Shown here in pieces: positions 34,070-42,838 of a DNA stretch of 64,000 bases (position 1 is the first letter of the stretch; every line of letters begins with the position of its first letter). The DNA lies in NCBI GenBank assembly GCA_910574185.1, contig CAJSZQ010000004.1, positions 1 through 64,000 on the forward strand. The letters are read 5' to 3'. A model generated the notes under the pieces. It was not told where the DNA came from and made no database searches. It saw nothing but the letters and a program-made list of their open reading frames with translations. The DNA comes from Lachnospiraceae bacterium. GTDB taxonomy: Bacteria; Bacillota; Clostridia; Lachnospirales; Lachnospiraceae. The translations under genes and the position numbers were made by a program.

Positions 34070-34312
34070 GTTACAGTTCACAGGTCATTTAGTAAACAGT
34101 GGGTTGAATCAGGAGCATGTCTCAAAGCAGACAATTCAGGAGTGTTTTTCATGGAATTGAAATAACAGCTTATGCAGGCTTAGACGCGAAGGCTTTCCTG
34201 AGCGGCTTAGTCTGCGTTAGCTGATAGTTCAATGGAATGTTACTCCGTCTGCTTAGAGACATGCTCCTGATTCAACCCGCGTCCGGCAGGCGACGTGTGA
34301 ACAGTAACAACT
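34070..34312. repeat. About 240-bp palindromic element (copy 1 of 2)
   Basis: The left arm TTACAGTTCACAGGTCA...GGGTTGAATCAGGAGCATGT is mirrored by the right arm ACATGCTCCTGATTCAACCC...GTGTGAACAGTAA. The core is 90 bp, TCATGGAATTGAAATAACAG to TAGTTCAATGGAAT, itself partly palindromic. A reverse-oriented copy lacking one arm lies at 62100-62267 with only a handful of differences over the core. There is no coding frame. The pattern fits a non-autonomous mobile element. Confidence 0.75.
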
Positions 34313-34346
34313 GTTACAACTTTCTTAGAGGGTGTGCAAAAAATAC

Positions 34347-34375
34347 TTTCCAAAAGAATATAAGTATGCTATACT
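34347..34375 (+). promoter_or_regulatory. Sigma-A promoter of the SCIFF locus
   Basis: TTTCCA (34347-34352), 17-bp spacer, TATACT (34370-34375), with TGC just before the -10 (extended -10). The transcript would have a 110-nt leader before scfA. Confidence 0.6.
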
Positions 34376-34494
34376 GTGAACGTCAGGCAGAGAAGCTTTT
34401 TGGACGTTATTCGTAGAGAGCGCAGGCGACAGGAGTATGAGGTTGGCGGCGCTTATGATACGGTATCAGATTATTATTTAGGAGGGTGTTTAAG

Positions 34495-34638
34495 ATGAAG
34501 CACGTAAAGACGTTAAATACACAGACACTGAACAATACACTGAAGAAGGGTGGATGCGGCGAGTGCCAGACTTCCTGTCAGTCAGCCTGCAAGACTTCCT
34601 GTACAGTCGGCAATCAGGTTTGTGAACAGAAGAAATAA
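34495..34638 (+). CDS. scfA: SCIFF ranthipeptide precursor ScfA
   Basis: A 47-residue peptide, too short for standard gene calling. It reads MKHVKTLNTQTLNNTLKKGG then a core with six cysteines at residues 21, 24, 28, 32, 36 and 43 (CGECQTSCQSACKTSC). This is the Six-Cys-in-Forty-Five pattern. The product is modified by the adjacent radical-SAM maturase, which forms thioether links from cysteine to the gamma carbon of nearby residues. AGGAGGG lies 8-10 bp before the ATG. A terminator-like hairpin after the stop would let it be made in excess over the maturase. Confidence 0.95.
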   Translation: MKHVKTLNTQTLNNTLKKGGCGECQTSCQSACKTSCTVGNQVCEQKK

Positions 34639-34662
34639 TGTTTGTTTAAAAGAATTGCTCTA

Positions 34663-34695
34663 AGCAGCGGCTTTTATGGTCGCTGTTTCTTTCTG
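34663..34695 (+). terminator. Attenuator-like hairpin between scfA and scfB
   Basis: AGCAGCG (34663-34669) pairs with CGCTGTT (34681-34687), then TCTTTCT. Leaky termination here would give more precursor than maturase transcript. Confidence 0.55.
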
Positions 34696-34793
34696 TTATA
34701 TGAATAATCAGATTTGTACAGGTAATGTATTTGGATATATATTTGTTTTTATAGATAAGTTTTGTAATAAATTATCAGAAAGGGGTACGGACA

Positions 34794-36185
34794 TTGATTC
34801 ATCAGTACCAGAATAATGGATTTCGGATTGTTCTTGATGTCTATAGCGGGGCCGTTCATGTGGTGGACGAGCTGTGTTATGACGTGATTGAGAGGCTGAA
34901 TGAACAGAATGAGAATCATACGGTTGAGACGCTTCAGAAGCCGGATGTTATGGAGCTGCTTATTCATGCGCTTGGTTCAAAATATCCAGTGGAGGAGCTT
35001 CGGGATGCGCTGAATGATGTGACTGAGCTTACAGCGGATGGAAAACTCTTTGCGCCAGATACATATGAACCGTTGATAGTCGCTGTTAAACAGAGGAAAA
35101 CGGTGGTGAAGGCCCTGTGTCTGCACATCGCTCATGACTGTAATCTTGCCTGCAGATATTGTTTTGCAGAGGAAGGAGAGTATCATGGACGGCGGGCGCT
35201 TATGAGCCTGGAAGTAGGGAAGAAGGCGCTGGATTTTCTGATTCACAATTCTGGCAACAGGCGAAATCTAGAGGTGGATTTCTTTGGCGGAGAACCGTTA
35301 ATGAACTGGCAGGTTGTAAAAGACCTAGTGGCATATGGAAGAGAGAAGGAAAAGCTCTATGACAAGCATTTCCGCTTTACGGTTACCACGAATGGCGTGC
35401 TGTTAAATGACGAGATACAGGAATTTATAAATCAGGAGATGGACAACGTTGTGCTGTCGCTGGATGGGCGGAAGGAAATTAATGACAAGATGCGTCCATT
35501 CCGCAATGGAAAGGGTAGTTATGACTTAATTGTACCCAAGTTCCAGAGACTTGCAGACAGCAGGAATCAGGAACGGTATTACGTCAGAGGCACATTTACC
35601 CGGAACAATTTGGACTTCTCCAATGATATTCTGCATTTTGCAGATCTTGGATTGAAACAGATGTCTATTGAGCCAGTGGTGGGGGAGGAGACAGACCCTT
35701 ATGCAATCCGGAAGGAAGATTTGCCGCAGATTATGGAGGAGTACGATAAGCTGGCAAAGATTATGATTGAGAGAGAAAAGAGGGGAAAAGGTTTCAACTT
35801 TTTTCATTTTATGATAGACTTAGAGGGTGGGCCCTGCATTTCGAAGCGTTTGTCCGGGTGTGGTTCAGGTACGGAGTATTTATCTGTTACGCCATGGGGG
35901 GATTTCTATCCTTGTCATCAGTTTGTGGGGCGGGAAGAATTTCTTATGGGAAATGTGGACGAGGGAATTACAAAGCCTGAGATTGCGGATGAATTTCGAG
36001 GTTGCAGCGTATATTCCAAGGAAAAGTGCAAGGCATGTTTTGCTAAATTTTACTGCAGCGGCGGTTGTATGGCGAATGCCTACAATTTTCATGGCACGAT
36101 TCACGATGCGTATGATATCGGATGTGAGATGCAGAGAAAGCGCGTGGAGTGTGCGATTATGATGAAGGCGGCGTTGTCAGATTAA
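34794..36185 (+). CDS. scfB: Thioether cross-link-forming SCIFF peptide maturase (radical SAM/SPASM)
   Basis: 463 residues from a TTG with AAAGGGG upstream. The N-terminal part (1-90) resembles a peptide-binding RRE domain. The radical-SAM cluster motif CNLACRYC has cysteines at about 116, 120 and 123, with FFGGEPLMNW following. The C-terminal SPASM region is Cys-rich (GPCISKRLSGCGSG, PWGDFYPCHQF, CKACFAKFYCSGGC) and should bind two auxiliary 4Fe-4S clusters. The enzyme makes thioether bridges in ScfA. It is 155 bp from scfA and just before secDF, a common clostridial neighbourhood. Confidence 0.95.
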   Translation: MIHQYQNNGFRIVLDVYSGAVHVVDELCYDVIERLNEQNENHTVETLQKPDVMELLIHALGSKYPVEELRDALNDVTELTADGKLFAPDTYEPLIVAVKQRKTVVKALCLHIAHDCNLACRYCFAEEGEYHGRRALMSLEVGKKALDFLIHNSGNRRNLEVDFFGGEPLMNWQVVKDLVAYGREKEKLYDKHFRFTVTTNGVLLNDEIQEFINQEMDNVVLSLDGRKEINDKMRPFRNGKGSYDLIVPKFQRLADSRNQERYYVRGTFTRNNLDFSNDILHFADLGLKQMSIEPVVGEETDPYAIRKEDLPQIMEEYDKLAKIMIEREKRGKGFNFFHFMIDLEGGPCISKRLSGCGSGTEYLSVTPWGDFYPCHQFVGREEFLMGNVDEGITKPEIADEFRGCSVYSKEKCKACFAKFYCSGGCMANAYNFHGTIHDAYDIGCEMQRKRVECAIMMKAALSD

Positions 36186-36247
36186 AAGTGGTGCACCATA
36201 AGGTAAAACTGCAATAGATATAGAAAGAAACAGAAAGGGTGTAAGAG

Positions 36248-38425
36248 ATGAAGAAGTCAAGAGGCGTAATGAGCCTGATTGTTACCGCAGTATTGATTGC
36301 TCTGTTAGGATTCACAACCATTGTGGGATTCGGGAAGGGACACATCGGTGCGGCAAAGAATATTACACTGGGCCTTGATTTGGCAGGCGGTGTAAGTATC
36401 ACATATCAGGTAAAAGACAAGAATCCTTCCAGTGAGGAAATGAGCGATACCATCTACAAGCTGCAAAAACGTGTGGAGCAGTATAGTACAGAGGCGACCG
36501 TTTATCAGGAAGGCGACGACAGAATTAATATTGAAATTCCTGGCGTGACGGATGCCAATGCGATTCTGGATGAATTGGGAAAGCCAGGTTCTCTGGAATT
36601 TATTGATCCCAATGAGGAGACCGTTATTACTGGCGCTGATGTGCAGACGGCAACGGCGAAGTCCGGACAGGATGACATGGGTAATACAGAGTACAGCGTA
36701 GAACTGACTCTGAATGAAGAAGGCAAGAAGAAATTTGCAGATGCAACTACAGAATTTGTAGGGCAGATAATTAAGATTGTATACGATGGAGAGACCATCA
36801 GCGACCCACAGGTGCGGAACGCGATTACTGGGGGAACGGCATATATTACCGGTAATTTTACTTTCGAGGAGGCTGAGAACCTGGCTTCTACGATTCGTAT
36901 CGGTGGTTTGAAGTTAGAGCTTGAGGAACTGCGTTCAAATGTCGTGGGAGCTCAGCTTGGCGAACAGGCAATCAGCACCAGTGTAAAGGCGGGCGCTATC
37001 GGCCTTGTGGTTGTATTTTTGTTTATGATATGGGCATATCTGCTTCCGGGACTGGCTTCCAGTTTGGCGCTGTTGATTTATACCGGGCTCGTATTTGTTA
37101 TCCTGAACGCATTTGAGGTAACGTTGACGCTGCCTGGTCTTGCAGGTATTATCTTAAGTATTGGTATGGCAGTGGATGCGAATGTTATTATCTTTGCCCG
37201 GGTCAGAGAAGAGATGTCCAAGGGAAAGAGCGTGCGCAATTCTCTGAAGACCGGATTTCAGAAGGCGATGTCCGCAATTGTGGACGGCAATGTAACGACC
37301 CTGATTGCAGCAGCCGTATTGTGGCTGCGGGGTTCCGGAAGTGTGAAGGGATTTGCGCAGACCCTTGCGATTGGTATCATTGTATCTATGTTTACAGCGC
37401 TGGTTGTTACGCGTCTGATTGTATTTGCTTTTTATGCTGTAGGACTGAAGAAGGAACGGCTGTATTACAAGCCTAAGAAAGAGCGGGAATCTATTGATTT
37501 TCTGGCAAAGAAGAAGGTATGTTTCCTATTGTCGCTCGTGTTAATCGTCGGTGGTTTTGCAGTGATGGGAGCCGGGGCGGCAGGCGGGAAAGGCGCTTTT
37601 GCGTACAGTCTTGAATTTGAAGGCGGAACTTCCACGACAGTAGAATTTGATAAGGATTATACCATTGATGAGATTGATTCTGAGATTGTTCCGATTGTAG
37701 AGGATGTGACGGGCGACGTCAATGTTCAGACACAGAAGGTTGCCGGCAGTAAGCAGGTGATTATTAAGACCAGGACCCTTGACCTTGATACACGTGAGGC
37801 TCTGAATCAGGCAATGGCAGATGAGTTCGGCGTGGACAAAGAGACGATTACTGCGGAAAATATCAGTTCTACCATCAGCAGCGAGATGCGCCAGGATGCG
37901 ATTATTGCAGTGGTTGTGGCGACCATCTGTATGTTAATCTATATCTGGTTCCGGTTTAAGGATATTCGGTTTGCAGCAAGCGCGGTTACCGCCCTGCTTC
38001 ATGACGTACTGGTGGTGCTTGCTTTCTATGCGGTATCGAGAATTTCGGTAGGTAATACGTTTATCGCATGTATGCTGACAATTGTGGGTTATTCGATTAA
38101 TGCGACGATTGTTATCTTTGACCGTATCAGGGAGGAGCTTCGTCTGAAAACAAAGGCGGCGAATCTTGCCGAGGTTGTAAATAAGAGTATTACCCAGACT
38201 CTTACCAGAAGTATTTATACTTCACTGACTACTTTTGTGATGGTACTCTTCCTGTTTATTATGGGCGTAAGTTCTATGCGAGAGTTTGCCCTGCCTCTGA
38301 TGGTTGGTATTCTGGTAGGAGCTTATTCTTCCGTATGTATTACAGGAGCACTGTGGTATCTTATGAGGGAGAAGCTGGGAAAAGAAAAGGATACGGCTGA
38401 AAAGACTGCGAAAAAGAAAAAATAA
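36248..38425 (+). CDS. secDF: Protein translocase subunit SecDF (fused)
   Basis: 725 residues combining SecD (about 1-400) and SecF (about 410-725). It uses proton motive force to assist late steps of Sec export. SecD shows the signature GLDLAGGVSITYQVK, a large extracytoplasmic P1 domain and the TM4-6 block with GMAVDANVIIFARVREE. SecF has LEFEGGTSTTVEF and GYSINATIVIFDRIREE. Twelve membrane helices are expected. The C-terminus is Lys-rich. The ATG has an AGAAAGGGTG ribosome site. Confidence 0.96.
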   Translation: MKKSRGVMSLIVTAVLIALLGFTTIVGFGKGHIGAAKNITLGLDLAGGVSITYQVKDKNPSSEEMSDTIYKLQKRVEQYSTEATVYQEGDDRINIEIPGVTDANAILDELGKPGSLEFIDPNEETVITGADVQTATAKSGQDDMGNTEYSVELTLNEEGKKKFADATTEFVGQIIKIVYDGETISDPQVRNAITGGTAYITGNFTFEEAENLASTIRIGGLKLELEELRSNVVGAQLGEQAISTSVKAGAIGLVVVFLFMIWAYLLPGLASSLALLIYTGLVFVILNAFEVTLTLPGLAGIILSIGMAVDANVIIFARVREEMSKGKSVRNSLKTGFQKAMSAIVDGNVTTLIAAAVLWLRGSGSVKGFAQTLAIGIIVSMFTALVVTRLIVFAFYAVGLKKERLYYKPKKERESIDFLAKKKVCFLLSLVLIVGGFAVMGAGAAGGKGAFAYSLEFEGGTSTTVEFDKDYTIDEIDSEIVPIVEDVTGDVNVQTQKVAGSKQVIIKTRTLDLDTREALNQAMADEFGVDKETITAENISSTISSEMRQDAIIAVVVATICMLIYIWFRFKDIRFAASAVTALLHDVLVVLAFYAVSRISVGNTFIACMLTIVGYSINATIVIFDRIREELRLKTKAANLAEVVNKSITQTLTRSIYTSLTTFVMVLFLFIMGVSSMREFALPLMVGILVGAYSSVCITGALWYLMREKLGKEKDTAEKTAKKKK

Positions 38426-38439
38426 CATTATGAAAACAC

Positions 38440-38550
38440 AAAGTGAAACGCTAACAAAATAACAGATGTTGCAGAGAAGCGATAGGGTACTGGAAAGCCC
38501 GATAGAGGGGCGACAGTAACGCGAAAGGCGAAACTGTAGATATAGGAATA
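38440..38550 (+). other. Possible structured leader RNA upstream of recJ
   Basis: The 187-bp secDF-recJ gap holds a stretch able to form several small stems: GGG-N8-CCC near 38487, ACAGT/ACTGT (38513-38538) around a CGCGAAAGGCG hairpin. A terminator hairpin follows. I do not recognise a known riboswitch class. The secondary structure was judged by eye. Confidence 0.3.
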
Positions 38551-38588
38551 TGGACAGCCATGCCGGGAGAACAGGTATGGCTGTTTTT
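38551..38588 (+). terminator. Terminator hairpin before recJ
   Basis: ACAGCCATGCC pairs with GGTATGGCTGT around GGGAGAACA, followed by TTTTCCTTTG. It may end secDF transcripts or attenuate recJ. Confidence 0.75.
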
Positions 38589-38612
38589 CCTTTGTTTGTG
38601 AGGAGAAAATGA

Positions 38613-40373
38613 ATGAAACGTTGGGTATTGCTTAGAAAAGGTGCGGATTTTGCTGCGATTGGTGCGAAATTTCATATCAGTCCAAGAATGGCCTGCTTAA
38701 TCCGTAACCGGGATGTGGTTGGAGATGAGGCAATTGACGGGTATTTAAATGGTACGATTGCAGATCTCTATGACGGAATGCTGATGCGGGATATGGATAA
38801 GGCAGTAGCACTTCTCATAGAAAAGATTAGGAACCATGAGCGGATTCGAGTAATTGGGGATTATGATATCGACGGAGTCTGTGCCACATACATATTACTG
38901 GAAGCCTTAGAGGGGCTTGGCGCCGACGTGGATATGGATATTCCAGACCGGATTCGGGACGGATACGGGTTGAACCAAAATCTGATTGACAGAGCCGCAG
39001 AGGCGGGGATTGATACAGTGATTACCTGTGATAACGGAATTGCGGCTGCAAAAGAGATTGCTTATGGGAAGAGTCTGGGAATGACGATTCTTGTGACCGA
39101 TCACCATGAAGTGCCATATATTGAGACGGAAACAGGAAGGCAGTATAATCTGCCTCCGGCAGACGCAGTGGTGGACCCAAAGCGTTTCGACTGCCAGTAT
39201 CCCTTCAAAGGGCTCTGCGGAGCAGCGGTTGCGTATAAGCTCATGGAATGTCTTTATGAGGCTATGGGCGAAGATTCGGCAGATATTGACGGATTGTTAG
39301 AGGCTGTGGGTATCGCAACCGTTGGGGATGTTATGGATTTGACGGGAGAGAACCGTATTTTTGTGAAGCAGGCGTTGGAGATGCTGTCCCGCAGCAAAAA
39401 TCCCGGCTTAAAGGCTCTCATAGAATGCACCGGTATTGGTGAAACCAGAATTACAGCGTATCATATTGGATTTGTGTTGGGCCCCTGTATCAATGCAGGA
39501 GGGAGACTGGATACGGCTAAACGGGCCCTTAAGCTTTTGCGGGCGAAGACAAAGCGGGAGGCCGATGTGTTGGCGGGAGATTTAAAGGCATTGAATGACA
39601 GCCGCAAGGAACTGACAGAAGCGGCGGTTCATGAGGCCGTAAGATTGGTAGAAGAGACCAATGCCGGGAAAGAGCCGGTGTTAGTACTTTATCTTCCAAA
39701 ATGTCATGAAAGCTTAGCGGGGATTGTTGCCGGGAAGGTCAGGGAGAGGTACTATAAGCCTGTATTTGTATTGACAGACGGAGAAGACGAGGCGAAAGGC
39801 TCCGGCCGTTCCATTGAGAACTATCATATGTTTGAAGAATTGACGGGGTGTGAGGATTTGCTGATTCGGTTCGGAGGGCACAGCCAGGCGGCCGGACTGT
39901 CTATCAAGCGGGAGAATATCGATGATTTCCGCAGAAGGATTAATGCAAACTGCCGTCTTACAGAGTCGGACCTTCAGGAAAAGGTATCTATTGATATGGA
40001 ACTTCCGCTGGCGTATGTTACGGAAGAGTTTGTAAAGGAACTGTCGGTTTTAGAGCCCTTTGGGAAGGGAAATACTAAACCGGTTTTTGCGGTGCGCGGC
40101 GCGGAAATTTTGTCTGCGAAGCTGATTGGAAAGAAGCAGAATATGTTAAAGCTCCAGGTGAGAGATAGGGAGGGCACAGCCATGGAGGCGGTGTATTTTG
40201 GCGATGCGGGAGAATTTCTGGAAACAGTGGCTGCAAAATACGGGAAAGCTCAGGCTGACAGGCTGTTAGCCGGAAGAGCGAAAGGCGTACAGATGTCTGT
40301 GACGTTCTATCCAGGGGTAAATGAATATATGGGAAACCGTACCATGCAGATTATAATTACAAATTATCTATAG
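38613..40373 (+). CDS. recJ: Single-stranded-DNA-specific exonuclease RecJ
   Basis: 586 residues, standard length. A 5'-3' ssDNA exonuclease used in recombination and repair. The DHH phosphoesterase motifs are IGDYDIDGVCATY near residue 80 (D-I-D, where many have D-V-D), CDNGIAA, VTDHHE near 160, and GGHSQAAGLS (DHHA1 domain) near 425. A C-terminal OB-fold-like domain follows (KLQVRDREGTAMEAVYF). The ATG is preceded by GAGGAGAAA. Confidence 0.95.
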   Translation: MKRWVLLRKGADFAAIGAKFHISPRMACLIRNRDVVGDEAIDGYLNGTIADLYDGMLMRDMDKAVALLIEKIRNHERIRVIGDYDIDGVCATYILLEALEGLGADVDMDIPDRIRDGYGLNQNLIDRAAEAGIDTVITCDNGIAAAKEIAYGKSLGMTILVTDHHEVPYIETETGRQYNLPPADAVVDPKRFDCQYPFKGLCGAAVAYKLMECLYEAMGEDSADIDGLLEAVGIATVGDVMDLTGENRIFVKQALEMLSRSKNPGLKALIECTGIGETRITAYHIGFVLGPCINAGGRLDTAKRALKLLRAKTKREADVLAGDLKALNDSRKELTEAAVHEAVRLVEETNAGKEPVLVLYLPKCHESLAGIVAGKVRERYYKPVFVLTDGEDEAKGSGRSIENYHMFEELTGCEDLLIRFGGHSQAAGLSIKRENIDDFRRRINANCRLTESDLQEKVSIDMELPLAYVTEEFVKELSVLEPFGKGNTKPVFAVRGAEILSAKLIGKKQNMLKLQVRDREGTAMEAVYFGDAGEFLETVAAKYGKAQADRLLAGRAKGVQMSVTFYPGVNEYMGNRTMQIIITNYL

Positions 40374-40400
40374 ATATTTATAGAATATATGGATAAATAT

Positions 40401-40429
40401 TTGAAAACCTGTGTTATAAATGTTATACT
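40401..40429 (+). promoter_or_regulatory. Sigma-A promoter of relA
   Basis: TTGAAA (40401-40406), 17-bp spacer, TATACT (40424-40429), 53 bp before the relA start. Confidence 0.7.
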
Positions 40430-40481
40430 TTAAAATAATTTTATATATGGAATGAGATACTAAGAGGAAGGAGGGGCTGAT

Positions 40482-42827
40482 ATGGCAGATGTGATAAAAA
40501 AACTGGAAGAGATGGATAAGACTGCAGTGGAGTCGCTCACAGAGAATCAGGCAATCGGTCTGGATGTGGTTGACGGACATGCGGTGATGGCACCTGCAGA
40601 TTATCAAGACCCTGATGAACTGTACCGTTTATTGATTGAACGCATCCGTAAGTATCATCCGTCAGCGGATGTGTCATTGATTGAGAAGGCTTTTAAGATT
40701 GCAAAGGAGGCCCATGAGGGCCAGTACAGGAAGTCCGGAGAGGCTTATATTATCCACCCGCTGTGGGTGGCGATTATACTGGCGAATTTAGAGCTTGATA
40801 AAGAGACGATTGTTGCAGGAATGCTTCATGATGTTGTGGAAGACACTGTCATGACGGAGGAAGAGATAGAGAAGGAGTTTGGAGAAGAGGTTGCTCTTCT
40901 GGTGGACGGCGTCACGAAACTTGGGCAGATGTCTTATTCTGCGGATAAGCTGGAGGCCCAGGCTGAGAATTTGAGAAAGATGTTTCTCGCTATGGCGAAG
41001 GATATTCGGGTAATTATTATCAAACTGGCGGACCGTCTGCATAATATGAGGACTCTGCAGTTTATGCGTCCTGAAAAACAGAAGGAAAAGGCAAGGGAGA
41101 CTATGGATATCTATGCTCCTATTGCGCAGCGGCTTGGAATTTCCAGGATTAAGACAGAGCTGGATGATTTAGCGCTGAAGTATTACAGTCCGGAAGTATT
41201 CTATGATTTAGTGGACCAGATTAATACCAGAAAGATGGAGCGGGAAGAATTTGTACAGCAGATTGTGGAGGAAGTATCGGAGCATATCCGTAAGGCCCAT
41301 ATTAAGGCGGATATTAAAGGCCGGGTAAAGCATTTCTTCAGTATTTATAAGAAGATGGTGAATCAGGATAAGACGGTGGACCAGATATTTGATTTATTTG
41401 CAGTACGAATTATTGTAGATTCAGTGAAGGACTGTTATGCAGCGCTGGGTGTGATTCATGAGATGTATACGCCGGTTCCGGGGCGCTTTAAGGATTATAT
41501 AGCCATGCCGAAGGTGAATATGTATCAGTCTTTGCATACGACGCTAATGAGTTCAGTGGGCCTGCCTTTTGAGGTACAGATTCGAACGCACGAGATGCAT
41601 AAGACCGCGGAGTATGGCATCGCCGCACACTGGAAATACAAAGAGTCCAGCGACGGCAGGAAGAGTGGGAAAGCGCAGGAAGAAGAGAAGTTAAACTGGC
41701 TCAGGCAGATTCTGGAATGGCAGAGAGATATGTCTGACAACCGGGAATTTTTAAGCATGTTAAAGGGCGATTTGGATTTGTTTGCGGAGGATGTATACTG
41801 TTTTACACCGAACGGGGAGGTTAAGCGGTTGCCTAACGGCTCGAATCCCATTGATTTTGCCTACACGATTCACAGTGCGGTAGGCAATAAGATGGTGGGG
41901 GCAAGGGTTAACGGTAAGCTTGTCACCATTGATTATAAGATTCAGAACGGCGACAGGATTGAGATACTAACTTCCCAGAACTCGAAAGGTCCCAGTCGGG
42001 ACTGGCTGAATATTGTGGCAAGTTCTCAGGCAAAGTCCAAGATTAATCAGTGGTTTAAGAAAGAGTTTAAGGAAGAGAATATAATCCGGGGTAAGGAGCT
42101 GATTGCTGCATACTGTAAATCCAAGTCTCTGGAGGTTTCGAAACTTACGAAACCGAAATACCAGGAGATTGTTCAAAAGAAATACGGTTTCCGGGACTGG
42201 GATTCTGTTCTTGCGGCTGTTGGTCATGGAGGTTTGAAGGAAGGCCAGGTGGTGAACCGTCTGGCGGAGGAGTACAGCAAGGAGCATAAGCAGCAGATTA
42301 CCAATGAAGCAGTGCTTGAGAAGGTTGCAGAAGCAGCAAAGAATAAGGTTCATATTGCCAAGTCCCGAAGCGGTATTGTGGTTAAGGGAATTGACGATGT
42401 GGCGGTGCGGTTTTCCAGATGCTGTAATCCTGTTCCGGGCGATGAGATTGTGGGTTTTGTTACCAGAGGAAGAGGACTTTCTATCCATCGGACCGACTGT
42501 GTCAATATGCTTCATCTGACAGAGACGGAACGTGTCCGGCTCATAGACGCAGAGTGGGAGAGCGAGGTTGCTGAGAAGACCGGCGGCCAGTATCTGGCGG
42601 ATATTAAGATGTATGCAGAAGACCGTCAGGGACTTCTTATGGAGATGTCCAGAGTATTTACCGAGAATAAGATTGATGTGAAATCCTTGAATGTGCGTAC
42701 CAGCAAGCAGGGAACGGCAACCATTGAGGCGGGATTTATTGTGCACAGGAGAGAGGAATTGGAACGGGTAGTAGACAAACTAATGCAGCTTCCTGGTATG
42801 ATTGATATTGAACGGACAGCGGGATAA
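40482..42827 (+). CDS. relA: Bifunctional (p)ppGpp synthetase/hydrolase RelA/SpoT
   Basis: 781 residues, a full-length RSH enzyme that makes and degrades the stringent alarmone. The N-terminal HD hydrolase has GMLHDVVEDT near residue 113 and IIKLADRLHNMRTL. The synthetase domain has AVRIIVDSVKDCYAALGVIH, GRFKDYIAMPKVNMYQSLHT and EVQIRTHEMHKTAEYGIAAH. TGS (VYCFTPNGEVKRLPNGSNPI), a Cys/zinc-finger segment (FSRCCNPVPGDEIVGF) and a C-terminal ACT domain follow. The hydrolase motif suggests both activities are retained. GGAGGGG precedes the ATG. Confidence 0.96.
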   Translation: MADVIKKLEEMDKTAVESLTENQAIGLDVVDGHAVMAPADYQDPDELYRLLIERIRKYHPSADVSLIEKAFKIAKEAHEGQYRKSGEAYIIHPLWVAIILANLELDKETIVAGMLHDVVEDTVMTEEEIEKEFGEEVALLVDGVTKLGQMSYSADKLEAQAENLRKMFLAMAKDIRVIIIKLADRLHNMRTLQFMRPEKQKEKARETMDIYAPIAQRLGISRIKTELDDLALKYYSPEVFYDLVDQINTRKMEREEFVQQIVEEVSEHIRKAHIKADIKGRVKHFFSIYKKMVNQDKTVDQIFDLFAVRIIVDSVKDCYAALGVIHEMYTPVPGRFKDYIAMPKVNMYQSLHTTLMSSVGLPFEVQIRTHEMHKTAEYGIAAHWKYKESSDGRKSGKAQEEEKLNWLRQILEWQRDMSDNREFLSMLKGDLDLFAEDVYCFTPNGEVKRLPNGSNPIDFAYTIHSAVGNKMVGARVNGKLVTIDYKIQNGDRIEILTSQNSKGPSRDWLNIVASSQAKSKINQWFKKEFKEENIIRGKELIAAYCKSKSLEVSKLTKPKYQEIVQKKYGFRDWDSVLAAVGHGGLKEGQVVNRLAEEYSKEHKQQITNEAVLEKVAEAAKNKVHIAKSRSGIVVKGIDDVAVRFSRCCNPVPGDEIVGFVTRGRGLSIHRTDCVNMLHLTETERVRLIDAEWESEVAEKTGGQYLADIKMYAEDRQGLLMEMSRVFTENKIDVKSLNVRTSKQGTATIEAGFIVHRREELERVVDKLMQLPGMIDIERTAG

Positions 42828-42838
42828 GGAGGTCGTAG

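Noticed and set aside
34070-34312. Invertible DNA switch flanked by inverted arms
   Set aside because: The arms suggested inversion, but the core has the same orientation relative to the left arm in both copies, and no recombinase gene is nearby.
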